From Rhodanobacter thiooxydans LCS2 (lineage in GTDB: Bacteria > Pseudomonadota > Gammaproteobacteria > Xanthomonadales > Rhodanobacteraceae): a stretch of 64,000 nucleotides of DNA. The position numbers were made by a program, and so were the translations under genes. Location: the NCBI RefSeq assembly GCF_000264375.1, contig NZ_AJXW01000003.1, positions 147,916 to 211,915 of the forward strand, given 5' to 3'. Below the pieces are notes generated by a model. That model saw only the letters and a list, made by a program, of their open reading frames with translations. It did no database searches and had not been told where the DNA came from. Below are positions 8,515-18,086 of the stretch, in pieces (positions within the stretch are counted from its first letter, which is position 1; the number at the start of each line of letters is the position of its first letter).

Positions 8515-9192
8515 TCAGCTTCGCTTATAACGCATCACGATGTGGTCGCCGAGCATCTGCAGTGCCTGCACCAGCACGATCAGCAACACCACGGTGACCA
8601 GCATGTAGTCGGACTTGTAGCTGAGGTAGCCGTAGCGGTAGGCCAGGTCGCCGAGGCCGCCGGAACCGATCGCGCCGCCCATCGCCGTGTAGCCGACCAG
8701 CGCGATCGCGGTGACCGTGATGCCGGCGAACAGGCCGCCGCGGGCTTCCGGCAGCAGCACGTGGCGCACGATCTGCCACAGGCTGGCGCCCATCGCCTGG
8801 CTGGCTTCGATCACGCCCTGCTGCACCTCGTGCAGCGCGGTCTCCACCAGCCGCGCGAAGAACGGCGCCGCGCCGATCACCAGTGGCGGGATCGCGCCGC
8901 GGATGCCCAGTTTGGTGCCGACCAGGGCGTAGGTGAGCGGCATCAGCACGATCATCAGGATGATGAACGGCACCGAGCGCAGGATGTTCACCAGCAGCGA
9001 GGTGATGGCGTAGAGCTTCGGCATTGGCCGCAGCTGGCCCTTGCCGGTGAGGTACAGCAGCACGCCCAGTGGCAGGCCGATCAGCACGGTGAGGGCGAGC
9101 GAACCGCCCAGCATCAGCAGGGTGTCGACGCAGGCGCGGCCGATCTCGCCCCAGTCGTCGATGCTGGGAAAAAGTTTCTGCAGCGGGTTCAT
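8515..9192 (-). CDS. metI: Methionine ABC transporter permease
   Basis: 225 residues, five or six TM segments. The BPD_transp_1 loop (EAA-like motif [22 protein letters not shown] at about 140-160) contacts the MetN ATPase. It overlaps the end of metN by 4 nt (ATGA), a sign of translational coupling. The start [14 protein letters not shown] is typical for the family. The frame is open further upstream only inside metN. It forms the inner-membrane channel of the D/L-methionine importer. Confidence 0.94.
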   Translation of the reverse strand: MNPLQKLFPSIDDWGEIGRACVDTLLMLGGSLALTVLIGLPLGVLLYLTGKGQLRPMPKLYAITSLLVNILRSVPFIILMIVLMPLTYALVGTKLGIRGAIPPLVIGAAPFFARLVETALHEVQQGVIEASQAMGASLWQIVRHVLLPEARGGLFAGITVTAIALVGYTAMGGAIGSGGLGDLAYRYGYLSYKSDYMLVTVVLLIVLVQALQMLGDHIVMRYKRS

Positions 9193-10199
9193 CGGTGCAG
9201 CTCCTCGATCTCGATGCCGGCCTCGCGCAGCATGGCCAGCGCGGTGTCCGTCCGTGCGCCCTGCATCGCCAGGGTGAGCTGGCCGTAGGGCAGGTCCTTG
9301 ATGCGGTCGATGCGCCCGGCGAGCAGGTTGAACTCCACCCCGGTCTCGCGTGCCACCCGGCTCAGCGAAGGACTCAGCGTGGCGTCGCCGCGGAAGCTCA
9401 GGCGCAGGATGCGGCCGTCGACCCGGACGAACGGCGCCAGTTCGCTGGCGGCCTCCTCGGGCAGCGCCTCGTTGACAAAGCGCTTCGTGGTGGGGTGCTG
9501 CGGGTGCAGGAACACATCGGCGACCGCGCCGCGCTCGACGATGGCGCCGGCGTCGAGCACCGCCACGCGGTCGCACACGCGGCGCACCACATCCATCTCG
9601 TGGGTGATCAGCACGATGGTGAGCTTCAGCTCGCGGTTGATCTCCGCCAGCAGTTCCAGCACCGAGGCGGTGGTCTGCGGGTCGAGCGCACTGGTGGCCT
9701 CGTCGCACAGCAGGAGGGCGGGCCGGTTGGCCAGTGCGCGGGCGATGCCGACGCGCTGCTTCTGGCCGCCGGAGAGCTGCGACGGGTACTTGTCGGCGTG
9801 GGCGGTCAATCCCACCCGCGCCAGCAGTTCGTCGACCCGCGCGCGGATGACGCCAGCGTCGCGTTCGCCGGCCAGCCGCAGCGGGAACGCCACGTTGTCC
9901 GCCGCGGTCTGCGAGGCGAGCAGGTTGAAGTGCTGGAAGATCATGCCGATCCGCCGCCGCTGCGCGCGCAGCGCCGGTTCGGCCAGCGCGGTCATCTCGG
10001 TGTCGCCCACGAAGACGTGGCCGCCGCTGGGCCGTTCGAGCAGGTTGATCAGCCGTATCAGCGTCGATTTGCCGGCACCGGACAGACCGATGATGCCGAA
10101 CACCTCGCCGTCCATGATGTCCAGGCTGAACGGCTGCAGCGCGGGGACGTCCCTGCCGTCGACGCGATAGGACTTGTGGACATCGACGAAGCGGATCAC
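9189..10199 (-). CDS. metN: Methionine ABC transporter ATP-binding protein
   Basis: 336 residues from a GTG start ([11 protein letters not shown]). An in-frame ATG 33 nt upstream at 10232 is possible. Walker A is GLSGAGKST, the signature is LSGGQKQR, Walker B is [13 protein letters not shown], and the switch is ITHEMD. The C-terminal NIL/ACT-like domain (about 265-336) is the methionine-sensing regulatory domain of MetN. It heads the metN-metI-metQ unit and is divergent from the glutathione peroxidase gene. No SAM riboswitch is seen in the 100-nt intergenic. Confidence 0.94.
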   Translation of the reverse strand: MIRFVDVHKSYRVDGRDVPALQPFSLDIMDGEVFGIIGLSGAGKSTLIRLINLLERPSGGHVFVGDTEMTALAEPALRAQRRRIGMIFQHFNLLASQTAADNVAFPLRLAGERDAGVIRARVDELLARVGLTAHADKYPSQLSGGQKQRVGIARALANRPALLLCDEATSALDPQTTASVLELLAEINRELKLTIVLITHEMDVVRRVCDRVAVLDAGAIVERGAVADVFLHPQHPTTKRFVNEALPEEAASELAPFVRVDGRILRLSFRGDATLSPSLSRVARETGVEFNLLAGRIDRIKDLPYGQLTLAMQGARTDTALAMLREAGIEIEELHR

Positions 10200-10300
10200 G
10201 GCGGGGAAGTGGCCTGCGGGCGGGTGCGCCATTCTATGCCACGGGCGGGGGCGGCGATGGCGTATGCTGCCGGATTGACCCATCACGACGGAGTCCGGCC

Positions 10301-10786
10301 ATGTCCAGCGTCTACGATTTCACCGTCCGCGACATCGACGGCAAGCCTCGCTCGCTAGGCGAATGGCGCGGCAAGACCTTGCTGATCGTCAACGTCGCCT
10401 CCAAGTGCGGCTTCACCCCGCAGTACCAGGGGCTGGAGACGCTGTGGCAGGACCAGCGCGACCTGGGCCTGGTGGTGCTCGGTTTTCCGTGCGACCAGTT
10501 CGGCCACCAGGAGCCCGGCGACGAGGCCGAGATCAAGACGTTCTGCAGCACCCAGTACGACGTGACGTTCCCGTTGTTCGCCAAGCTCGAGGTCAACGGC
10601 GAGCACGCCGACCCGCTGTACAAATGGCTGAAGAGCGAAGGCAAGGGCATTCTCGGCAGCGAGTCGATCAAGTGGAACTTCACCAAGTTCCTGGTCGACG
10701 CGGACGGCCAGGTGGTGAAGCGTTACGCCTCCACCGACACCCCGGAAAAGATCGGCAAGGACATGCGGGCCCGGCTGGGCGGTTGA
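10301..10786 (+). CDS. Glutathione peroxidase family thiol peroxidase
   Basis: 161 residues. The peroxidatic Cys is in [12 protein letters not shown] (residue 36), with the [12 protein letters not shown] motif (second Cys, Gln) near 64 and the Trp of [10 protein letters not shown] near 125. It is a Cys-type rather than selenocysteine enzyme. The pattern suits a thioredoxin-dependent peroxidase that reduces hydroperoxides in the cytoplasm. GGAG lies 8-11 nt before the ATG. It is divergent from metN. Confidence 0.92.
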   Translation: MSSVYDFTVRDIDGKPRSLGEWRGKTLLIVNVASKCGFTPQYQGLETLWQDQRDLGLVVLGFPCDQFGHQEPGDEAEIKTFCSTQYDVTFPLFAKLEVNGEHADPLYKWLKSEGKGILGSESIKWNFTKFLVDADGQVVKRYASTDTPEKIGKDMRARLGG

Positions 10787-10878
10787 CGGCCCGATCACGG
10801 CGGTCTGATGCGCTTCTGCTAACCTTGCCGGTCCTCGCCGCCGGTGTGGGCGGCGCCGAACCCTTTCACGAGACCATC

Positions 10879-11361
10879 ATGCAGATTGCCCAGAACGCCG
10901 TTGCCGCCTTCCATTACACGCTGACCGACGACGATGGCCAGGTCATCGACAGCTCCGCGGGCCGCGAGCCGCTGACCTATCTGCACGGCAGCGGCCATAT
11001 CGTGCCGGGCCTGGAAAAGCAGATGGAAGGCCGCGCCACCGGCGACAAGTTCACCGCCCACGTGGCGCCCGAGGAAGGTTACGGCGTGCGCCACGAGGAG
11101 CTGATGCAGGAAGTGCCGCGCGCGGCGTTCCAGGGCGTCGAGGATATCCAGCCCGGCATGCAGTTCCAGGGCAACGGCCCGGAAGGCCAGGTCAACGTCA
11201 CCGTCACCAAGGTCGAGAACGACGTGGTGTTCATCGACGCCAACCACCCGCTGGCCGGCAAGACCCTGCACTTCGCCATCGAGGTGACTGACGTGCGCGG
11301 CGCCACCGAGGAAGAACTGGCGCACGGCCACGTGCACGGCGCCGGCGGCCACCACCACTGA
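10879..11361 (+). CDS. slyD: FKBP-type peptidyl-prolyl isomerase SlyD-like
   Basis: 160 residues. The FKBP domain (residues 5-65, 125-140) is split by an IF chaperone insert (about 68-125), the SlyD arrangement. Motifs are PLTYLHGSGHIVPGLE and GYGVRHEELMQEVP. The tail HGHVHGAGGHHH is histidine-rich and probably binds nickel or other metals. The role is prolyl isomerase/chaperone in the cytoplasm, possibly in metal supply. The tail is much shorter than in E. coli SlyD. It follows the peroxidase by 92 nt. Confidence 0.9.
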   Translation: MQIAQNAVAAFHYTLTDDDGQVIDSSAGREPLTYLHGSGHIVPGLEKQMEGRATGDKFTAHVAPEEGYGVRHEELMQEVPRAAFQGVEDIQPGMQFQGNGPEGQVNVTVTKVENDVVFIDANHPLAGKTLHFAIEVTDVRGATEEELAHGHVHGAGGHHH

Positions 11362-11427
11362 TCGCAGCTGCCGCCGCAACGCGAAGGCCCGGTACCTGCA
11401 CCGAGCCCTCACCGTTCCACCCTCCGC

Positions 11428-12522
11428 CTAATACCAGTCGAGCAGCGACACGCCAAGGCCGAGGTAGGTGGCGTTGTGGTTGTAGTCGATCAGGCTTTCG
11501 CCGTAGCCCTTGAACACCTCCATGTAGCCACGAAGGTTGCCGGCTACCGGGAAACTCCAGGTGAAGCGCGCCGAGCCGTGGCTGCGGTTGCCGCCGCGCA
11601 GCGAATGGCGCAGCAGCATGCCGAACTCCTGGCCGCGCCATTCGTGCACGACCTGCATCTCGCCACGGCCCATGTAGTCGCTGATGTCGGGGTTGTTGTC
11701 ATCGCTGCGCGCTTCCGGGACGCGCCACCACGGGCGCACCATCACGGCCCAGCCGTCGCGCTCGAAGCCGACGCTGGCGATCACCCGGTTCCAGCTGCGC
11801 GACAGCGGATTGCTGCGGCCGTTGGACTGGTGGTTGAAGCCGATGCCGAGCATCCGCCCCTCCCAGCCCAGCGCCTGGTAGTGGGTGTCGAACACCAGCA
11901 TCGCCTCGGGCTCGTAGTTGGTTTCGCGGAACGGCCGCGAGGCCTTGGCGTTGTACACCTGCCAGCGCGAGGACTGGGTATAGCCCACCCACAGGTCGCC
12001 GGCGTCGCCGAATACGCCCTGCCACAGCTTGGTTTTCAGACTGAGCTGGAACTTCATCTCGGCGTTGTCCAGTTGCTCCCCGGGGGCTGGCACGGTGTTG
12101 TCCGGGTTCGGGCTGTGCGGCCGCTTGTTCTGATTGCTGGTGGCGAAAACCGGCAGCGCGTACACCGGTTTGTAGCCACGGATATTGAAGGTACCGAGCT
12201 TGCTTTCCGGCGACAGTTCCCAGCGGCTGTCGAGCAGCGACAGCGGGGTGGCCACTTCGCGGTTGGTTTCCGCGCTGGCGAAGGCCTGCGGGCGATCGCG
12301 GCTGAAAATGCCCGGCGTGGTGGTGGCCTGGTCGGCGCGCTTCTGCGCGATCGGCAGGTTGACCCGGCCGGTGGCGTGGTCATAGCAGGCCAGCCGCTGA
12401 GCATCGCTCTCGATCGCGGTGCAGGCGCGGATGTCGGTGGGGTCCGGGTTCTGCGCGTGCGCGGCGCTGGCCAGGGCGCCGGCGCAGAGCGCCATCAGGA
12501 CGGCCGCGATCGGACGTTTCAT
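11428..12522 (-). CDS. pldA: Outer membrane phospholipase A
   Basis: 364 residues with a signal peptide ending SAAHAQ. A periplasmic N-terminal extension (about 25-100, with a Cys pair) precedes the 12-strand OMPLA barrel. The active-site signature GFNHQSNGRSNPLSRSWNR carries the His-Ser-Asn triad (His and Ser in NHQSNG, Asn in SWNR). The protein ends in aromatic Tyr, as needed for Bam assembly. It hydrolyses phospholipids that reach the outer leaflet after envelope damage. Confidence 0.93.
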   Translation of the reverse strand: MKRPIAAVLMALCAGALASAAHAQNPDPTDIRACTAIESDAQRLACYDHATGRVNLPIAQKRADQATTTPGIFSRDRPQAFASAETNREVATPLSLLDSRWELSPESKLGTFNIRGYKPVYALPVFATSNQNKRPHSPNPDNTVPAPGEQLDNAEMKFQLSLKTKLWQGVFGDAGDLWVGYTQSSRWQVYNAKASRPFRETNYEPEAMLVFDTHYQALGWEGRMLGIGFNHQSNGRSNPLSRSWNRVIASVGFERDGWAVMVRPWWRVPEARSDDNNPDISDYMGRGEMQVVHEWRGQEFGMLLRHSLRGGNRSHGSARFTWSFPVAGNLRGYMEVFKGYGESLIDYNHNATYLGLGVSLLDWY

Positions 12523-12592
12523 GAAGGGGAGTTCCTGGCGGGTCGGCGGACCAGTTTAGCGGAGCGAGCGCGGGCGACAGCGATCGGCACAT

Positions 12593-12622
12593 GAAAACGC
12601 CGGCCGCGAGTGCGGCCGGCGT
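12593..12622 (-). terminator. Intrinsic terminator of the EF-hand gene
   Basis: Read on the minus strand, an 11-bp GC-rich stem (ACGCCGGCCGC with its complement), a 4-nt loop and TTTT follow the stop of the 12638-13063 gene by 15 nt. Confidence 0.75.
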
Positions 12623-12637
12623 CTGCGGCGTGGAGGC

Positions 12638-13063
12638 TCACTTGTTGTCGGTCCAGCGCTTGTACTCGCTCTTGCTGATGCGCCCGTCACGGTTGCGGTC
12701 GGCATGCAGGAAGTCATTGGCAAGCAGGGGATAGGCCGAGGCCTGCTCCTCGCTGATGTATTTTCCACCACCGGACAGCTGCTCGAAACTCGGCGCCGGG
12801 CCGGCCGGTGGGGGCGGAGGCATGCTCGAACGCACCTCCAACTGGCCCGCCGGCGTGTTCATGGTGGCCGTGTTGACCTGGCTGGTCGGCGCCGCTGCCG
12901 CCGTGCCGGCCGCTGGCGGTGTCGGCGGGACGGTTTGCGGCGGCAGCGGTTGCGGTGCCGTGTCCGTGGGCGGCGGCATGTCCTGCTGAGCGATCAGGCT
13001 GCCGGCGAACAACAGGGTGCCGGCGGCGAGGGCGCTCAATAATGGCTTGCGGGATTTCATCAT
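12638..13063 (-). CDS. Exported proline-rich protein with one EF-hand
   Basis: 141 residues. The signal peptide ends around AGSLIAQQ. A Pro/Thr/Ala-rich linker (25-85) follows. A single calcium loop DRNRDGRISKSE lies near residues 125-136, with acidic or oxygen ligands at positions 1, 3, 5, 9 and 12. Single EF-hand exported proteins are common in Xanthomonadales, where they are annotated only as EF-hand domain proteins. Calcium binding is expected from the loop. The biological role is not known. The second Met of an MM pair may be used. Confidence 0.75.
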   Translation of the reverse strand: MMKSRKPLLSALAAGTLLFAGSLIAQQDMPPPTDTAPQPLPPQTVPPTPPAAGTAAAAPTSQVNTATMNTPAGQLEVRSSMPPPPPAGPAPSFEQLSGGGKYISEEQASAYPLLANDFLHADRNRDGRISKSEYKRWTDNK

Positions 13064-13244
13064 CGGTACTCCATGCCAGAATGATCGGTGGGGTTGTGCG
13101 GTGCCCTGCACTCCATCGGGCGGGCGTTCTCCTGCCCAATTCGGTTTTCACGTTAACAGTGGCCTTGTAAATGCCGACTCCATATCCACGTCACGAAGTC
13201 GTGAAGGCAGGCGGCCATTGGGCGCCGCTTCAGGTGATGGCCAC

Positions 13245-14477
13245 GTGTTGAGCCTGGCGCAGGCGCGGGCGCTGCAGCTGTCGGCGCAGGGCCTGCTGCA
13301 GGCGCCGCGACGACGGCCCCGGCGCGACGACGTGGTGGCGGCGGTCGCGCGCATGCGCCTGCTGCAGATCGACACCATCCACGTGGTGGCGCGCAGCCCC
13401 TACCTGGTGCTGCATTCGCGCCTGGGCGATTACCCGGCGGCCTGGCTGGACGAGGCGCTCGCGCAAGGCCGGTTGGCCGAGTGCTGGGCGCATGAGGCAT
13501 GTTTCGTCAGCGCCACCGATGTCGCCTGGCACCGTGGCGGCCACGATCACCGCGCGCATCACTGGGCACATCGCCATGCGGCGCGCATGCACCGCGAGCA
13601 ACGTGCCGACATGGATGCGCTGCTGCAGTCGATTCGTGCCTCCGGCCCGGTGCGGGCAGCCGATTTCTCGCGTAGGGCCGGCGTCGCCAAGGCGGGCTGG
13701 TGGGAGTGGAAACCGGAGAAGCGCTGGCTGGAGGCGTGGTTCGCACTGGGCGAGCTGATGGTGGCGCGGCGCGACAACTTCCAGCGCGTTTACGACCTGG
13801 CCGAAAACGTGCTGGCCCGGCTCGAACCGCCGTTCGATCCGGCCTTTGCGCCTTCGGCGGCGCAACAGCGCGAGCGCTTCATCCTCGACAGCGTGCGTGC
13901 GCTGGGGGTGACGCAGGCGGCCTGGGTCGCCGACTACTTCCGCCTGAAGCCGAAGGTCGGCGAGCGCGAGCTGGCGCCGCTGGTGGCCAGCGGCGAACTG
14001 CTGGCGGTGCCGGTGGAGGGCTGGCCCACGCCCGGCTATGTGCATCGCGACCATGCCGCAACGCTCGCCCAGGCATTGGCAGGGCGGCTGCGAGCCACGC
14101 GTACCGTGCTGCTGTCGCCGTTCGACCCGCTGGTATGGGACCGGGCGCGCGCCCATGCCATGTTCGGTTTCGAGTACACCATCGAGTGCTACACGCCGGC
14201 GCCAAAGCGCCGCTACGGCTACTTCGTGCTGCCGATCCTGCATCGGGGCCGGCTGGTCGGCCGGCTCGACGCCAAGGCCCACCGTGACATCGGCGTGTTC
14301 GAGGTCAAGGCCGTGTTCCTGGAGCCCGGGGTGTCGCCACAGCCGGCACTGGTGCAGGCGGTGGCCGCAGCGATCGCCGATACCGCGCGCTGGCACGGCA
14401 CCCCGGAGATCCGGCTGGGGCGCACTTCGCCAGCCGCGCTGGCGCGGCCGTTGCGCGCGGCCTGGTCGGCCGGCTGA
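13245..14477 (+). CDS. Winged-helix crosslink-repair glycosylase-like protein (YcaQ/AlkZ family)
   Basis: 410 residues from a GTG start (VLSLAQARAL), the first start consistent with the conserved N-terminus. The HTH_42 family signature LLQIDTIHVVARSPYLVLHSRL is present near residue 45, including the QxD element that is catalytic in E. coli YcaQ and Streptomyces AlkZ. WWEWKPEKRWLEAWFALGEL (winged-helix region) is near 155 and RRYGYFVLPIL is near 315. Members unhook DNA interstrand crosslinks as glycosylases. It is flanked by divergent and convergent unrelated genes. Confidence 0.85.
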   Translation: MLSLAQARALQLSAQGLLQAPRRRPRRDDVVAAVARMRLLQIDTIHVVARSPYLVLHSRLGDYPAAWLDEALAQGRLAECWAHEACFVSATDVAWHRGGHDHRAHHWAHRHAARMHREQRADMDALLQSIRASGPVRAADFSRRAGVAKAGWWEWKPEKRWLEAWFALGELMVARRDNFQRVYDLAENVLARLEPPFDPAFAPSAAQQRERFILDSVRALGVTQAAWVADYFRLKPKVGERELAPLVASGELLAVPVEGWPTPGYVHRDHAATLAQALAGRLRATRTVLLSPFDPLVWDRARAHAMFGFEYTIECYTPAPKRRYGYFVLPILHRGRLVGRLDAKAHRDIGVFEVKAVFLEPGVSPQPALVQAVAAAIADTARWHGTPEIRLGRTSPAALARPLRAAWSAG

Positions 14478-14487
14478 CCCCGCGACT

Positions 14488-14955
14488 TTACGGCGTGGTG
14501 GCCGCGGGCGCCGGGCCCTCCGAGCACGTCTTGCCGTGCAGGGCCTGGCGCAACTGGCTGGCCAGCGAGTTGCAGCGTGCCGCCAGTTGCGGCCGGATAT
14601 CCGGGTTCTTCGCATCGCGCAGCAGGCCGGCGCGCATCGCCTCGTAGCGGGATTGCAACTGGTTCGGCGGGAAGATCGCCGCCGCGCGATGGCAGGCCAG
14701 ATAGCTGGCCAGGTAGTCGTCACAGGCGGTGATGCCGGTGTCCTCGGACAGGTCGGGCTTGGCGGCGGCAGGCTTGCTGGAAGCGGCGCCGACACGCTGC
14801 CGTTCCCGCTGAGTGGCAGCCTCGTGGGCGGATACGGAAGGGCTTGCCGTGCTGGCGCTGGTCGTTGTCGTGGTCCGCGTGGTCTCATGGGGTGCGCAAG
14901 CCGCCAGCAGGCCTGCGAGCGCGCTGGTCAGGATCAGGCGGGACAGTGCGGACAT
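14488..14955 (-). CDS. Putative lipoprotein of unknown function
   Basis: 155 residues with lipobox LLAACAPH (Cys about 20) and a Thr/Ser-rich linker (TTRTTTTTSASTAS). A C-terminal helical domain carries four cysteines (CDDYLASYLACHR, ARCNSLASQL, KTCSEG) that may form disulfides. The C-terminal domain resembles small periplasmic DUF-type proteins by eye but no family is recognised. It converges on the AlkZ-like gene with a 10-nt gap. Confidence 0.7.
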   Translation of the reverse strand: MSALSRLILTSALAGLLAACAPHETTRTTTTTSASTASPSVSAHEAATQRERQRVGAASSKPAAAKPDLSEDTGITACDDYLASYLACHRAAAIFPPNQLQSRYEAMRAGLLRDAKNPDIRPQLAARCNSLASQLRQALHGKTCSEGPAPAATTP

Positions 14956-15090
14956 GGCTCTTCTCCAGGGTGGCGACCGCGCCGGCCGGGTAGCGGGCGG
15001 GTCTGGGGACTGCCTGCCACTAGACTGCGCCGAAGGTCAAGAAAATCTGAATTTGCCGCCGCCGCAGTGCGGAACGGTGAACCGGCTCCA

Positions 15091-15120
15091 TTCCGTTCGG
15101 CCCGGTTGTGCCGTTATGAT
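15091..15120 (+). promoter_or_regulatory. Candidate promoter of the first cold-shock gene with a long 5' leader
   Basis: The 324-nt divergent gap 14956-15279 has no gene. TTCCGT (15091-15096) and TATGAT (15115-15120), spaced 18 nt, make the best sigma-70-like pair. It would give a leader of about 150 nt, typical of CspA-type mRNAs that fold differently in the cold. No other element is seen in the gap. Confidence 0.35.
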
Positions 15121-15279
15121 CCGCCCACTGAGTTTGCCGGGGTCAGCAGAGTTTGTGGCCCGATGCTGCCGATCCGCGATCTGCCTCATCGTTCACCCCT
15201 GGGTTGTTTCCTTGCACACCAGTCAAGCCGGCCGGTCGCCTTGCGGCGGCTGTCCATAAACCCTGTGGAGTGATTAAAC

Positions 15280-15489
15280 ATGTCTGATCGTCAGGTGGGT
15301 ACCGTCAAGTGGTTCAACGACGCCAAGGGCTTCGGTTTCATTGCCCGCGACAATGGTCCGGACGTTTTCGTGCATTTCCGCGCCATTACCGGCAGCGGCT
15401 TCAAGAGCCTGCAGGAAGGCCAGCAGGTCTCGTTCAAGGTGGTGCAGGGTCAGAAGGGTCTGCAGGCCGAGGAAGTGACCCCGGCCTGA
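15280..15489 (+). CDS. cspA: Cold-shock protein (CspA family), copy 1
   Basis: 69 residues, a single OB-fold cold-shock domain. RNP1 is KGFGFIARD and RNP2 is VFVHFRAI. It binds single-stranded RNA/DNA and melts mRNA structure. It is near-identical to the next gene, differing at only seven positions (Q5E, A22S, D24E, Q49K, Q56D, E65D, A69V). It is followed by its own terminator, so it is monocistronic. Confidence 0.95.
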   Translation: MSDRQVGTVKWFNDAKGFGFIARDNGPDVFVHFRAITGSGFKSLQEGQQVSFKVVQGQKGLQAEEVTPA

Positions 15490-15506
15490 GCACCCTGCGA
15501 TGGGGG

Positions 15507-15535
15507 AAAAACCGGACAGAGATGCCCGGTTTTTT
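15507..15535 (+). terminator. Intrinsic terminator of csp copy 1
   Basis: AAAAACCGG pairs with CCGGTTTTT across a 10-nt loop, 17 nt after the stop codon. Confidence 0.85.
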
Positions 15536-15745
15536 CCGGCCTGGATAATGTCCCCGACAGCCCGCTTGACAAATCACTCGCCGGCTGAAAATCCGTTATG
15601 CTTGGGCCGCTGCGTCTGCTTGGCTACGTGAGTGCCCGGTAAGGATTTCCTGAATCCGACTGTTGCACCGGACCCTGCATGCTCAGTAAACGTCGGCCCG
15701 CAGGGGCCGGTTTGTCTCAGCGTCTGGATAGGATCGGAGTGAGTC

Positions 15746-15955
15746 ATGTCGGATCGTGAAGTAGGTACCGTCAAGTGGTTCAACGACGCCAAGGGTTTCG
15801 GCTTCATCAGCCGTGAGAACGGCCCTGACGTATTCGTGCATTTCCGCGCCATCACCGGCTCGGGTTTCAAAAGCCTTCAGGAAGGCCAGAAGGTGAGCTT
15901 CAAGGTCGTCGACGGCCAGAAGGGCTTGCAGGCCGAAGACGTCACCCCGGTCTGA
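15746..15955 (+). CDS. Cold-shock protein (CspA family), copy 2
   Basis: 69 residues. RNP1 is KGFGFISRE and RNP2 is VFVHFRAI. It is a tandem paralogue of the upstream gene. It has an independent 210-nt leader (from about 15536) containing TTGACA at 15566-15571, and AT-rich GAAAAT and TATGCT candidates downstream for a -10. A GGA-rich ribosome site (GGATCGGAGTGAG) precedes the ATG. Separate leader and terminator suggest independent temperature or growth-phase control. Confidence 0.95.
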   Translation: MSDREVGTVKWFNDAKGFGFISRENGPDVFVHFRAITGSGFKSLQEGQKVSFKVVDGQKGLQAEDVTPV

Positions 15956-15976
15956 GGGCGGTGGCGGCATCCGTTT

Positions 15977-16007
15977 GAAGAGGTCGGCGCAAGCCGGCCT
16001 CTTTTTT
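15977..16007 (+). terminator. Intrinsic terminator of csp copy 2
   Basis: GAAGAGGTCGGC and GCCGGCCTCTT form a stem around GCAA, followed by TTTTTT. Confidence 0.88.
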
Positions 16008-16040
16008 GTGGTGGCGGGGACAATTCGCTAGCCTGCGGCA

Positions 16041-16958
16041 ATGGCCGACCCTTCCATCGACAACATCCCCGCCACGGCCGAGCCGCTGGTGCTTCCGGCA
16101 ACCGCCGCCGACGGCGCCCGTTTCGAACTAATGGCCGTGTGTCCGGCCGCGGCCTGGCAGCGCCTGTTGTACTGGATTCCGGCGATGGGCATACCGGCCC
16201 GGCATTACCTGCCGCTGGCGCAAGCGCTGGCGGCGCGGGGCATCGCGGTGGTGCTGCACGAGTGGCGTGGCATCGGCTCCAGCGACCGACGCGCCGGCCG
16301 CGGCAGCAACTGGGGTTATCGCCAGTTGCTGCAGGACGACCTGCCCGCCGGCCTGACCACCATGCGCCAGCGCTGGCCGCAGGCGAGCTGCCTGCTTGGC
16401 GGGCACAGCCTGGGCGGCCAGCTCGGCCTGCTCTACGCCAGCCTGCATCCGCGCGACTTCACTGGCTTGCTGCTGGTGGCCAGCGGTTCGCCGTACTGGC
16501 GATGCTTCCGGCATGGCGGGCTGATTCGGCAGGCTTATGTGCTGGCGCCCCTGCTGGCCGGGCTGCTGGGTTACCTGCCCGGACGACGGCTCGGCTTCGG
16601 CGGCAACGAGGCGCGCGGGGTGATCGCCGACTGGGCGCGCAGCGGGCGCACTGGCCGCTACGCGGCGAGCGGGATGACGCAGGATTTCGAACGCCAGCTG
16701 GCCGCGCTGCCACTGCCGTTGCTGGCGCTGCGGCTGCAGGAGGACTGGCTGGGTCCGGCGGCATCGCTGGAGTGGCTGCTGGGCAAGCTGGGGCCGGGTG
16801 CACGGCGCGTGCAGACGATCGCGCGCGACGATCTCGGCGGTCAGCCGGCCGACCATTTCGGCTGGATGGGGACGCCCGTGCCGGTCGCCGCGCGCATCGC
16901 CGACTGGCTGGCCGAGCCGGACGCAGCGTTCGTCGCAAGCGACAGCGCGGCGGGTTGA
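16041..16958 (+). CDS. Alpha/beta hydrolase
   Basis: 305 residues. The nucleophile elbow GGHSLGGQLGLLYA is at about residues 115-128. The oxyanion region is around PAMGIPARHYLPL and the acid/His late in the chain is likely H272 in ADHFGWMG. This pattern (HxWRGxGxSxxR after strand 4, then GHSLGG) is the 'predicted alpha/beta hydrolase' group (COG4757-like). Substrate unknown. The start is the first ATG after the csp terminator. Confidence 0.82.
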   Translation: MADPSIDNIPATAEPLVLPATAADGARFELMAVCPAAAWQRLLYWIPAMGIPARHYLPLAQALAARGIAVVLHEWRGIGSSDRRAGRGSNWGYRQLLQDDLPAGLTTMRQRWPQASCLLGGHSLGGQLGLLYASLHPRDFTGLLLVASGSPYWRCFRHGGLIRQAYVLAPLLAGLLGYLPGRRLGFGGNEARGVIADWARSGRTGRYAASGMTQDFERQLAALPLPLLALRLQEDWLGPAASLEWLLGKLGPGARRVQTIARDDLGGQPADHFGWMGTPVPVAARIADWLAEPDAAFVASDSAAG

Positions 16959-17010
16959 TTCGGCGCGGGCCCGGCTGCATGTCGAGAGATCCAGACCGCC
17001 GGACACCCCC

Positions 17011-18069
17011 ATGAAACTGTTCGAACCGCTTCCCCAGCGCAGCCTGAGCCTGCGCAACCGCCTGGTGGTCTCGCCGATGTGCGAATACTCCGCCATCGAC
17101 GGCGTGCCGAACGACTGGCACCTGGTGCACCTGGGCAGCCGCGCGGTGGGCGGCGCGGGGGCAGTGATCGCCGAGGCCACCGCGGTCTCCGCCGAAGGCC
17201 GCATCTCGCCGCAGGACACCGGCCTGTGGAACCAGGCCCAGGTGGACGCCTGGCAGCCGATCACCCGCTTCATCAAGGTGCATGGCGCGGTTGCCGGCGT
17301 GCAGCTGGCGCACGCCGGGCGCAAGGCCAGCACGCTGCGGCCGTGGGAAGGACATGGCCCGGTGCCGAGCGGACAGGGCGACTGGCGCATCGTGGCGCCC
17401 TCCGCGCTGCCGTTCGACGACGGTTGGCAGGTTCCGCAGGCGCTGGACGAGGCCGGTATCAAGGCGGTGGTCGCGGATTTCCGCGAAACCACCCGGCGCG
17501 CGCTGGCGGCGGGCTTCGAGCTGATCGAAGTGCATGCGGCGCACGGCTACCTGCTGCACCAGTTCCTGTCGCCGCTGAGCAACCGGCGTGACGATCGCTA
17601 TGGCGGCAGCTTCGAGAACCGTACCCGGCTGGTGCGCGAGGTGCTTGCTGCCGTGCGCGAGGCGTGGCCGGCCGAACTGCCGTTGTGGCTGCGCATCTCG
17701 GCGACGGATTGGGTCGACGGCGGCTGGACCGCAGCAGAAAGCGTGGAGCTGGCGCGCCAGGTGCAGGCGCTGGGCGTGGACCTGATCGACGTCTCCAGCG
17801 GCGGCCTGGTGCCGCACGCGAAGATCCCGCTGGGTCCGGGTTACCAGGTGCCGTTCGCCGGGCAGATCCGCCGCGAGGCCGGTGTCGCCACCGGTGCGGT
17901 GGGGTTGATCACCGGCGCTGAGCAGGCCGCACAGATCGTCGCCACCGGCGACGCCGACGTGGTGCTGATTGCGCGCGAGAGCTTGCGCGACCCGTACTTC
18001 CCGCGGCGCGCGGCACAGCGGCTGGGTGCGAAGATCGACGCGCCAGTGCAATATCAGCGGGCCTGGTAA
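17011..18069 (+). CDS. NADH:flavin oxidoreductase, Old Yellow Enzyme family (YqjM-like)
   Basis: 352 residues, a FMN-binding TIM barrel. SPMCEYSA carries the redox-tuning Cys (about residue 24) that marks the thermophilic-like class III OYEs. HAAHGYLLHQFLSPLSN and RDDRYGGSFENR supply FMN and substrate contacts. VVLIARESLRDPYFPRRAA is the phosphate-binding end. It reduces activated C=C bonds with NADPH. The ATG at 17011 starts the conserved MKLFEPL. It is followed by the pirin gene after 17 nt, probably cotranscribed. Confidence 0.92.
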   Translation: MKLFEPLPQRSLSLRNRLVVSPMCEYSAIDGVPNDWHLVHLGSRAVGGAGAVIAEATAVSAEGRISPQDTGLWNQAQVDAWQPITRFIKVHGAVAGVQLAHAGRKASTLRPWEGHGPVPSGQGDWRIVAPSALPFDDGWQVPQALDEAGIKAVVADFRETTRRALAAGFELIEVHAAHGYLLHQFLSPLSNRRDDRYGGSFENRTRLVREVLAAVREAWPAELPLWLRISATDWVDGGWTAAESVELARQVQALGVDLIDVSSGGLVPHAKIPLGPGYQVPFAGQIRREAGVATGAVGLITGAEQAAQIVATGDADVVLIARESLRDPYFPRRAAQRLGAKIDAPVQYQRAW

Positions 18070-18086
18070 TCATCGAGGAGAACGTG

